Source: CAZTHL01 sp964613585 (GTDB lineage Bacteria > Pseudomonadota > Alphaproteobacteria > DSM-16000 > Inquilinaceae). From it: a stretch of DNA of 14,886 nt. Positions 9,504 to 14,886 of the stretch are shown here, piece after piece. The stretch is from assembly GCA_964613585.1 (NCBI GenBank), contig CAZTHL010000090.1:1-14886 (forward strand). Reading direction: 5' to 3'. The translations under genes were made by a program, and so were the position numbers. The notes below the pieces were generated by a model. The model saw only the letters and a program-made list of their open reading frames with translations, did no database searches and was not told the origin of the DNA. Position 1 is the first letter of the stretch. Each line of letters begins with the position of its first letter.

Positions 9504-9603
9504 NNNNNNNNNNNNNNNNNNNNNNNNNNNNNNNNNNNNNNNNNNNNNNNNNNNNNNNNNNNNNNNNNNNNNNNNNNNNNNNNNNNNNNNNNNNNNNNNN
9601 NNN
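9504..9603. other. Assembly gap of exactly 100 N
   Basis: Exactly 100 undetermined bases, a conventional placeholder for a gap of unknown size. It sits inside the tandem repeat, so the break was probably caused by the repeat. The true length, and so the true reading frame, cannot be read from this window. Confidence 0.95.
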
Positions 9604-10020
9604 ACATGGGCGACGACTGGCGGCACTCCATCGCCGACGCCGAGCGGCTGGAGCCCGAGCCGGGGGCCGCCTATCCCCGCCCGATCAGCGCCGGAGCCTG
9701 TCCGCTGGAGGACATCGGCGGCGTGCCGGGCCATCCCGACCTTCTTGACGCCATCAACGACCCGGAGCACGAGGACCATGAGGAGTATCTCGAGATGCTC
9801 GATGGGCCCATTGATCCGGAAAGGGCCGACGTGCCGGCCATAAAGGCCCGGCTTCAGGAGCTGGCATGGCGCTGGAGCCGCGCGCCACGCCAAGGCGCCC
9901 GGCCATCCGCGTGAAGGACGCCTCGGCGAGGCACGACATCGGAGCGGACCGGCTGAAAGCTGTCGACGGCGACGCCGCTTGGGCCCGGGGGGCCGGCCGG
10001 GGTCGCGCGCCTCCACCCTG

Positions 10021-10185
10021 CCCGAAGGCACCGACGACCCGGCGGTGACGCGGCCGCTCGACCTGCCGCTCGACCTGGAGCTGTATTGGCTGAACTCGGT
10101 GATCCAGGTCGCCCTCGTCCGGGAGAGCAATCATCCGTGGGTGCTCGAGGTCGGCGAGGTGTTCCGGGCGCCGGACGAATGGGAT
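10021..10185 (+). pseudogene. Degenerate second copy of the pRiA4b N-terminal region
   Basis: Translation in this frame gives DPAVTRPLDLPLDLELYWLN, then SVIQVALVRESNHPWVLEVG and EVFRAPDEWD. It aligns without gaps over 50 residues to EPPVMRRVEVPLNLRLDRLH and following residues of the neighbouring pRiA4b gene (nt 9201-9350), with 17 identities by my hand count and many conservative changes. The family hallmark G-W-x-x-x-H-L has decayed to V-R-E-S-N-H-P. No GDDW or C-terminal part follows in any frame. It reads as a diverged, truncated paralog or relic of a tandem duplication rather than a working gene. Confidence 0.55.
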
Positions 10186-10561
10186 CCCGTCGTCGGCCCC
10201 CTCGAGCCGGCCGGCGCCGCGCTGACGCCGGGCAAGGCCCTCGACCCGCTGCAGCCGACGCCGGCACGGCCGGGCGGCGCCCGCACGGGCCGGCGGGACG
10301 CCTGGAGCCTTTCCGGCTCAGGTCGCGTCGCCGGCCCGCTTCCCCGTGCGGATACCCGACGACAGCAGGCTCAGGCTGGCCGGGCGGGGCAGCGGGCCGG
10401 TGCCGATCCCGCGTCAGGCGGAAACACTCCAGCTTGCCAGATCCCCCTACTGGGCTCGAGGATCTACGCGCGCCATGCTGAGGCAGCAAGAAGGGAGAAT
10501 TTTCGTTGACACGGAGCGTCAATCTGATCATGGTCCTCCTGTTAGGCGCTAGTGCCTGGAA

Positions 10562-10567
10562 AGGAGG
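10562..10567 (+). promoter_or_regulatory. Very strong ribosome binding site upstream of trmFO
   Basis: AGGAGG within AAAGGAGGG, with 7 nt to the ATG at 10575. It is the best Shine-Dalgarno match in the window, yet it does not serve any of the long genes directly. Confidence 0.5.
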
Positions 10568-10574
10568 GTTCAGG

Positions 10575-10724
10575 ATGGACCGTGGGAATCGACGCCATGG
10601 CGGCGGCAGGCCGGGGACCAGGCCCGGCTCGGCGGGCCGGGACCCTACGGAAGCCTACGGATCGCTACCGTGCCGGCGTAAAGCGGCGCCGGGACCGATT
10701 GCTGGCCACGGCGGCGGGGGCTAG
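10575..10724 (+). CDS. Possible small ORF or leader peptide before trmFO
   Basis: The product would have 49 residues, rich in Gly, Arg and Pro, with no recognisable domain. It is supported mainly by the AGGAGG ribosome binding site 7 nt upstream. It ends with TAG at 10722-10724, only 9 nt before the trmFO ATG at 10734 and in the same frame as trmFO. A translating ribosome would therefore terminate beside the trmFO start and could re-initiate. Low-complexity composition of this kind also arises by chance in GC-rich DNA, so coding status is uncertain. Confidence 0.3.
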   Translation: MDRGNRRHGGGRPGTRPGSAGRDPTEAYGSLPCRRKAAPGPIAGHGGGG

Positions 10725-10733
10725 GTGCGAAGC

Positions 10734-12152
10734 ATGGCAACGCGCTCTCCTCCCTTTCCTCCCTCCCCTCCCTCTCCGAGCGTCCGGCCGGATCCGGCGC
10801 CCGTGCACGTGATCGGCGCCGGCCTTGCCGGCAGCGAGGCGGCCTGGCAGCTGGCGCGCGCCGGGGTGGCGGTGGTGCTCCACGAGATGCGCCCTGCCCG
10901 CTCGACCGAGGCTCACCGCACCGGCGGGTGCGCCGAGTTGGTCTGCTCCAACTCGTTCCGCTCCGATGACGCCGAGCAGAACGCCGTCGGCCTGCTGCAC
11001 GAGGAGATGCGGCGCTGCGGCTCGCTGATCCTGGCCGCCGCCGATGCTCACAAGGTGCCGGCCGGCGGCGCGCTGGCGGTCGACCGGGACGGCTTCTCGG
11101 GCGCGGTCACGGCGGCGCTCGAGGCCGAGCCGTCGATCGCCATCGTGCGGGAGGCGGTGGACGGCCTGCCGCCCGGGGACTGGGACAGCGTGATCGTCGC
11201 CACCGGGCCGCTGACCGCGCCGGGCCTGGCCGAGGCGGTTCGCGGGCTGACCGGCGAGGACGCGCTCGCCTTCTTCGACGCGATCGCGCCCATCGTCCAC
11301 CGGGACAGCGTCGACCTCGACATCGCCTGGTTCCAGTCGCGCTACGACAAGCCCGGTCCCAGAGGCACCGGCCGCGACTATCTCAACTGCCCGCTGTCGG
11401 AGGCGGAGTACAGCGCGTTCCTCGAGGCGTTGCTGGGCGCCGAGACGACCGGCTTCAAGGAATGGGAGAAGAACACGCCCTATTTCGAGGGCTGCCTGCC
11501 GATCGAGGAAATGGCGCGGCGCGGGCCGGACACCCTGCGCTTCGGGCCGATGAAGCCGGTCGGCCTGACCGACCCGCGCACCGGGCGGCGACCCCATGCC
11601 GTCGTGCAGCTGCGCCAGGACAACGCGCTCGGCACCCTGTACAACCTGGTCGGCTTCCAGACGAAGCTGAGATGGGCGGAGCAGGGCCGCGTGCTCCGGA
11701 TGATCCCGGGACTGGCGCATGCGCGGTTCGCCCGGCTTGGCGGGCTGCACCGGAACACCTTTCTCAACAGCCCGCGGCTGCTCGACGGCACGCTGCGGCT
11801 CAAGGCGCGGCCCACCCTGCGCTTCGCCGGGCAGATCACCGGGGTCGAAGGCTATGTCGAAAGCGCCGCCATCGGTCTGCTCGCCGGCCGGTTCGCCGCG
11901 GCGGAGCGGCTGGGGCGCGCGCCCGACCGGCCACCGGAGACGACGGCGCTCGGCGCGCTGCTCGGCCACATCACCGGCGGCGCCAGGGCCGAGACCTTCC
12001 AGCCGATGAATGTGAACTTCGGGCTGTTTCCGCCGCCGGTGCTGCCGCCGGGCGTGCGCAAGGCCAAGGGGGCCGATCGCAAGCGGCTCTACACGGCGCG
12101 CGCACTGACCGATCTGGAGGCCTGGCTGGGGACGCGGGCGGCCGCGGAGTAG
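10734..12152 (+). CDS. trmFO: TrmFO, folate/FAD-dependent tRNA (uracil-54) methyltransferase
   Basis: TrmFO makes 5-methyluridine at position 54 of the T-loop of tRNA, using methylenetetrahydrofolate as carbon donor and FADH2 as reductant. The product has 472 residues, slightly longer than the usual 435-470 because of a proline/serine-rich N-terminal tail (residues 5-23). The FAD-binding loop is VHVIGAGLAGSEAAWQLA (residues 24-41). The conserved Cys of LVCSNSFRSDD is Cys71, equivalent to the catalytic Cys53 of the Bacillus enzyme. The second conserved Cys, in YLNCPL, is Cys219. Further family blocks are FKEWEKNTPYFEGCLPIEEM, MKPVGLTDPRTGRRPHAVVQ and FQPMNVNFGLFPP near the C-terminus. I chose the ATG at 10734. 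A GTG three codons upstream directly follows a stop and is less likely. The ribosome binding site next to the ATG is weak. The gene converges on the GGDEF-EAL gene with only 17 nt between stops. Confidence 0.96.
   Translation: MATRSPPFPPSPPSPSVRPDPAPVHVIGAGLAGSEAAWQLARAGVAVVLHEMRPARSTEAHRTGGCAELVCSNSFRSDDAEQNAVGLLHEEMRRCGSLILAAADAHKVPAGGALAVDRDGFSGAVTAALEAEPSIAIVREAVDGLPPGDWDSVIVATGPLTAPGLAEAVRGLTGEDALAFFDAIAPIVHRDSVDLDIAWFQSRYDKPGPRGTGRDYLNCPLSEAEYSAFLEALLGAETTGFKEWEKNTPYFEGCLPIEEMARRGPDTLRFGPMKPVGLTDPRTGRRPHAVVQLRQDNALGTLYNLVGFQTKLRWAEQGRVLRMIPGLAHARFARLGGLHRNTFLNSPRLLDGTLRLKARPTLRFAGQITGVEGYVESAAIGLLAGRFAAAERLGRAPDRPPETTALGALLGHITGGARAETFQPMNVNFGLFPPPVLPPGVRKAKGADRKRLYTARALTDLEAWLGTRAAAE
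10745..10777. repeat. 33-nt pure pyrimidine tract with G-quadruplex motif on the minus strand
   Basis: Codons 4-15 of trmFO are made of C and T only on the plus strand. The minus strand reads GGGAGGGGAGGGAGGAAAGG followed by G, that is four G-runs of three or more with loops of 1, 1 and 6 nt. This meets the usual quadruplex rule. It encodes the serine/proline tail of TrmFO. Confidence 0.6.
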
Positions 12153-12169
12153 CCGAGCCGATGCTTGGA

Positions 12170-13882
12170 TCAGGAGGCCGCCGCCATGGCGGCGCGGGTA
12201 TCGTCCGGGCCGGCGAGCCGCTCGAGCAGTGCCGGCAGCGGCAAGGCCGCGGCCAGCAGCGGTCCCTGCGCGTAATCGCAACCGTTGGCGCGCAGGATGC
12301 TGAGCTGCTGCGGCGTGGCGATGCCGGCGGCGCCGACGCGCAGGCCGAGGCCGTGGGCCAGCACGATGATCGCCTGGACCAGCGCGGCGTCCTGCGGATC
12401 GTCGCTCAGGTGGGCGATGAAGGCCGGGTCGATCTTGAGCAGGCTGAGCGGCAGTCCGCGCAGCGAGCCGATCGAGCCGTAGCCGCTGCCGAAGCGGTCG
12501 ACGGCGAGGGTCAGGCCGAGGCGGCGCAGGGCGACGATGCGGTCCCGGATGATCGCCCGCTCCGGCAGGATCAGGTCTTCGCCCAGCTCGACGAGCAGCC
12601 GCTCCATGGGAAAGGCGTGGGCGTCGCGGTGCCGGGCCAGCCGGTCAAGCAGCCGGGGGTCGCGCAGCTGGCGGGCGGTCAGGTCGACGGCGACGCGGAA
12701 ATGCGGCGGGCCGGCGTCGAGCCAAGCCCCGGCGTCGCGCATGATCGTGCTCACCAGCAGATCGCCGAGCGGCACCATCAGGCCGCTGTCCTCGGCCACG
12801 TCGCGGAACTCGTGCGGCAGCGGCTCGCCCTGGTGCCAGCGCAGCACGGCCTCGGCGGCGACGATGTCGCCGCTGCCGATGTCGAACAGCGGCTGGTACT
12901 CGACCGAGAACTCGTCCTCGGCGATGGCCCGGCGCAGGCGCGTCTCGATTCGGCCGCGCCACGCCGACTGGGCGTTCATCTCCGGCATGAAGAAGCAGTG
13001 GCCGTCGCGGCCGGCCCGCTTGGCCCGGTACATGGCCTGATCGGCGTGACGCAGCAGCTCGTCGGCGGCGGTGCCGTCATAGGGCGAGACCGCGATGCCC
13101 AGGCTGGCGGTGACCTCGGCGACCGAGTTCCCCAGCGGGATCGGCCGGGCCACGGCCTCGAGCAGCTTGCGGGCGATCGGCTGCAGGTCCTGGGTACGGC
13201 GCAGGTCGGGGATGATGACGGTGAACTCGTCGCCGCCCAGGCGGGCGACGGTGTCGGACCGGCGCAGGCCGTCCTGGAGGCGCCGCGCGGTGGCGCGCAG
13301 CACCTCGTCGCCGGCCTCGTGGCCCCAGCCGTCGTTGACCGCCTTGAAGCGGTCGAGATCGATGAACAGCACGCCGACCAGGCGCTGATCGCGGTCGGCC
13401 TTGGCCAGAGCCTGGGTCAGCCGGTCGAGGAACAGGGGGCGGTTCGGCAGGTCGGTCAGCGTGTCGTAGGTCGCCTGGTGACGGATGCGCTCGTCGGTCC
13501 GCTCCTTCTCCTGGTCGAGCCGGGCCTGCCGGACGGCACGGTGACGCAGGCGCTCGAGCGCCCGGGCCAGATCGGCGACCGGGCCGCTGGTCTGATCCAC
13601 CGGGACGCCCTCCGGCAGACGGCCCTCGGCCAAGGCGCGGGCGACGCCCCTGAGCTGCTCGAGCTCCCGGTCGCAGCGAAGGCTGCGGCGGAGGACGATC
13701 GCGGCGAGCCCGGCCAGGCCCGCGAGAGCGCCTATCGGGACCAGGGCGGCCGCCGGCGCCGTCAGCCCGGGGCCGATTCCGGCCGCGGCGAGGACAAGCA
13801 CGGCCAGGGCGCCGATCAGACCGGCGAGGAGCAGGCCGGCCGGCCACCAGCATGGTATCGAACGTCGTCGGGCCGCCTTCAT
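12170..13882 (-). CDS. Membrane GGDEF-EAL protein, probable diguanylate cyclase with degenerate EAL
   Basis: The product has 570 residues. Two membrane helices (about 14-35 and 43-64) enclose only a few periplasmic residues. A HAMP-like and coiled linker (about 68-135) follows, then GGDEF (about 137-300) and EAL (about 312-560). The cyclase active site is intact: GGDEF at 216-220, DLDRFK at 175-180 and DxxGH near 184-188. An inhibitory RxxD site (RRSD, 207-210) lies five residues before it, as in product-inhibited cyclases. The EAL domain has lost key residues. EAL is EAV (344-346), the conserved Asn is Asp400, DDFG is DRFG (462-465), and AEGVE is AAGIA (518-522). The Lys in LKID (483), a Glu in VELGE and a Gln (539) remain. 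I infer that it makes c-di-GMP at the inner membrane and does not degrade it, and that the EAL part may bind c-di-GMP or GTP as a regulatory domain. The ATG at 13882 gives a sensible membrane N-terminus. It is transcribed away from the methyltransferase gene. Confidence 0.95.
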   Translation of the reverse strand: MKAARRRSIPCWWPAGLLLAGLIGALAVLVLAAAGIGPGLTAPAAALVPIGALAGLAGLAAIVLRRSLRCDRELEQLRGVARALAEGRLPEGVPVDQTSGPVADLARALERLRHRAVRQARLDQEKERTDERIRHQATYDTLTDLPNRPLFLDRLTQALAKADRDQRLVGVLFIDLDRFKAVNDGWGHEAGDEVLRATARRLQDGLRRSDTVARLGGDEFTVIIPDLRRTQDLQPIARKLLEAVARPIPLGNSVAEVTASLGIAVSPYDGTAADELLRHADQAMYRAKRAGRDGHCFFMPEMNAQSAWRGRIETRLRRAIAEDEFSVEYQPLFDIGSGDIVAAEAVLRWHQGEPLPHEFRDVAEDSGLMVPLGDLLVSTIMRDAGAWLDAGPPHFRVAVDLTARQLRDPRLLDRLARHRDAHAFPMERLLVELGEDLILPERAIIRDRIVALRRLGLTLAVDRFGSGYGSIGSLRGLPLSLLKIDPAFIAHLSDDPQDAALVQAIIVLAHGLGLRVGAAGIATPQQLSILRANGCDYAQGPLLAAALPLPALLERLAGPDDTRAAMAAAS

Positions 13883-13937
13883 AACGAGCGCGCTGCCTGC
13901 GTGAACCCTGCCCCGCCGGCCCGTTCGCCGGCGCGAG

Positions 13938-13966
13938 CTGACGGCAGCGTCGCAGCGCTGTGTAAA
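13938..13966 (+). promoter_or_regulatory. Sigma-70-like promoter candidate for the methyltransferase gene
   Basis: CTGACG (13938-13943) and TGTAAA (13961-13966) are spaced 17 nt, each with four of six consensus matches. They lie in the 157-nt divergent gap before the ATG at 14040. The leader would be roughly 65 nt. No equally good match was found for the opposite gene. Confidence 0.35.
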
Positions 13967-14039
13967 GGAATCACGAAGGACGGCCGCGCGCCGCCCCCGT
14001 CAAGGCGAACGCGCCCCGAGACGCCGGGAGAAATCGGTC

Positions 14040-14651
14040 ATGGCGGAGACGGACCCCGCCTCGTTCTGGGACGGGAAGTATCGGCCGAAGGAGCCCCTGT
14101 ACGGCACGCGGCCCAACCGCTTCCTGGTCGATCAGGCCTATCGGCTGGTGCCGGGCATGCGGGTGCTGGCGGTCGGCGACGGCGAGGGGCGCAACGGGGT
14201 CTGGCTTGCCGAGCAGGGCATGAAGGTGGTCTCGCTCGACGTCTCGCCGCGCGGTCTGCAGAAGGCGAGCCTGCTGGCGCTGCAGCGCGGCGTCTCGCTC
14301 AACATCGTGTGCGCCGATGTCCGCGACTGGTCGTGGCCGGCGGCGGCCTATGACGCCGTGGTGGCGATCTTCCTGCACCTCCGGCCGGCGGACCGGGCGG
14401 CGGCGCACCGTCGCATGCTCGAGGCCCTGCGGCCGGGCGGCCTGCTCATCCTGGAGGCGTTCCACGCGGATCAGGTCGGCTACGGCAGCGGCGGGCCGCC
14501 CGACCCGGACATGCTGTACACGGCCGAGGCCCTGCGCGGCGACCTCGGCGCGGCGACCTTCCTCGAGCTCGAAGAGACCGTGGAGACGCTGGATGAAGGC
14601 CCAGGGCACCGTGGGCCGGCGGCGCTGGTCCGTCTCGTCGCCCGGCGCTGA
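14040..14651 (+). CDS. Class I SAM-dependent methyltransferase
   Basis: The product has 203 residues. The N-terminal block FWDGKYRPKEPLYGTRPNRF is typical of a TehB-like small methyltransferase group. SAM-binding motif I is RVLAVGDGEGRNGVWLAEQG (about residues 41-60). The acidic ribose-contacting strand is VVSLDVSPRGLQKA (about 64-77), and motif II/III is YDAVVAIFLHLRP, followed by LRPGGLLILEAFHADQVGYG. The substrate is not known for this group, although some relatives are annotated as tellurite-resistance or thiopurine-type enzymes. GGGAG at 14026-14030 is a suitable ribosome binding site for the ATG at 14040. The gene converges on the synthase-like gene at the right edge with 32 nt between stops. 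Confidence 0.93.
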   Translation: MAETDPASFWDGKYRPKEPLYGTRPNRFLVDQAYRLVPGMRVLAVGDGEGRNGVWLAEQGMKVVSLDVSPRGLQKASLLALQRGVSLNIVCADVRDWSWPAAAYDAVVAIFLHLRPADRAAAHRRMLEALRPGGLLILEAFHADQVGYGSGGPPDPDMLYTAEALRGDLGAATFLELEETVETLDEGPGHRGPAALVRLVARR

Positions 14652-14659
14652 GCGGGCGA

Positions 14660-14674
14660 CCGGCGCGGCGCCGG
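14660..14674. terminator. Possible bidirectional stem between convergent genes
   Basis: CCGGCG (14660-14665), loop CGG, CGCCGG (14669-14674) form a perfect 6-bp GC stem in the 32-nt gap between two convergent stop codons. It lacks T-runs on either side, so termination is only suggested by position. Confidence 0.3.
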
Positions 14675-14683
14675 CCCGGCGGC

Positions 14684-14886
14684 TCAGCAGCGGCCGACGG
14701 CGGCGCGGCCCAGCAGGCTCCAGGCGCGCCGGGGGTGCGGCCGGCCGATCCGCTCATCGAACACCTGGAAGCCGCAGCGCTTAAGCTGTTGTCCATACAT
14801 CTCGGCCAGGGTGGCGACCAGAAGCGGCGGCAGGGCGCGCCGCGGCGGCCGCGGCCGCGCCGCCCGGGCCCGGGCCACCCGCTCCG
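14684..14886 (-). CDS. Squalene/phytoene synthase-like protein, C-terminal end (partial)
   Basis: Only the last 66 or so codons are visible. The frame stays open to the right edge, and the GTG at 14878 is an internal Val rather than a start. The tail has the order seen at the end of squalene/phytoene synthase family proteins: a short basic-proline segment, ALPPLLVATLAEMYGQQLKR (the last conserved helix), CGFQVFDERIG, then RPHPRRAWSLLGRA. None of the catalytic Asp-rich motifs lie in this part, so a true prenyl synthase cannot be distinguished from the non-catalytic NDUFAF6-like relatives of alphaproteobacteria. Proximity to trmFO fits what I recall of gene order in this class. The stop is TGA at 14686-14684. 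Confidence 0.68.
   Translation of the reverse strand, partial: ERVARARAARPRPPRRALPPLLVATLAEMYGQQLKRCGFQVFDERIGRPHPRRAWSLLGRAAVGRC

Larger units (their letters stand above)
9153..9914 (+). pseudogene. pRiA4b ORF-3-like protein, frameshifted and interrupted by a gap
   Basis: Members of this family (PF07929, often annotated as IS1096 passenger TnpR-like) have no firmly known function. From the ATG at 9153 the frame gives the family N-terminus: RLDIALEGMEPPVMRRVEVP, then LDRLHAMLQAATGWSDSHLWE and GERRWRP. From about residue 68 the family match moves to another frame (METLLKALRQADVHHLVFTY), which requires one missing base. The GGGG at 9354-9357 is the obvious site. The frame then runs through tandem copies of FTYDM and the N gap. 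After the gap come GDDWRHSI, AYPRPISAGACPLEDIGGVPGH and a C-terminal acidic stretch to the TGA at 9912-9914. If the gap is zero or a multiple of 15 nt, the repeat frame joins the C-terminal frame without a further shift. It could be a true pseudogene or a normal gene damaged by assembly. The start has no clear ribosome binding site, and the gene lies 152 nt after the patatin gene. Confidence 0.8.
9915..10733. other. Gene-poor interval between pRiA4b gene and trmFO
   Basis: It contains the degenerate pRiA4b copy (about 10021-10185), a small ORF with a strong ribosome binding site (10575-10724) and a short inverted repeat TTGAC/GTCAA (10506-10510 and 10518-10522). Between about 10190 and 10500 I see no recognisable protein, RNA or repeat on either strand. 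Confidence 0.5.

Noticed and set aside
10506..10511. TTGACA as a -35 element for trmFO
   Set aside because: The hexamer is perfect, but no -10-like hexamer lies 15-19 nt downstream (CATGGT at 17). It is kept only as part of a short inverted repeat TTGAC/GTCAA.
11462..14353. A 963-codon plus-strand frame spanning trmFO, the GGDEF-EAL gene and the methyltransferase start
   Set aside because: It is antisense to the well-supported GGDEF-EAL gene and out of frame with trmFO and the methyltransferase. Its composition is not protein-like.

Overview
The window reads as chromosomal DNA from a GC-rich alphaproteobacterium, probably of the Rhodospirillales type. This is an inference. It rests on the UvrA sequence (including the alphaproteobacterial form of its first zinc module), the linkage of trmFO to a squalene/phytoene-synthase-like gene, and a palindromic intergenic repeat of a kind common in that class. 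No rRNA, tRNA, CRISPR array or intact transposase was seen.

Layout, left to right. (1) 1-2874: uvrA, nearly complete, with its start lying to the left of the window. (2) 2875-3715: a gene-poor stretch holding the frameshifted remnant of a TIR-domain gene on the minus strand, a 9-bp-stem hairpin, and a good candidate promoter reading right. (3) 3716-6743: a two-gene unit. The first gene encodes a small membrane protein with an N-terminal GYF_2 domain. The second encodes an 830-residue protein I do not recognise, whose N-terminus is a proline-rich tail with two PPPLP motifs. (4) 6970-7482, minus: a GNAT acetyltransferase. (5) 7483-8007: a non-coding gap with a 90-bp palindromic repeat element. 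(6) 8008-9000: a patatin-like phospholipase with its catalytic dyad intact. (7) 9153-9914: a pRiA4b ORF-3-family (PF07929) gene, broken by a frameshift, a 15-bp tandem repeat and an exactly 100-N assembly gap. A second, strongly degenerate copy of its N-terminal part lies at about 10036-10185. (8) 10734-12152: trmFO, preceded by a small in-frame ORF with a very strong ribosome binding site. (9) 12170-13882, minus: a membrane GGDEF-EAL protein with an intact cyclase site and a degenerate EAL domain. (10) 14040-14651: a class I SAM methyltransferase. (11) 14684 to the end, minus: the C-terminal end of a squalene/phytoene-synthase-like protein.

Most intact genes are core or housekeeping (uvrA, trmFO, c-di-GMP turnover, methyltransferase). 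The accessory signal is concentrated in the gaps: the TIR relic beside uvrA, and the patatin/pRiA4b stretch with its duplicated and decaying pRiA4b copies. The least described item is the GYF_2 membrane protein plus its proline-rich partner. GYF domains are known to bind proline-rich peptides, so the two products may bind each other at the membrane. That is a hypothesis drawn from sequence alone.
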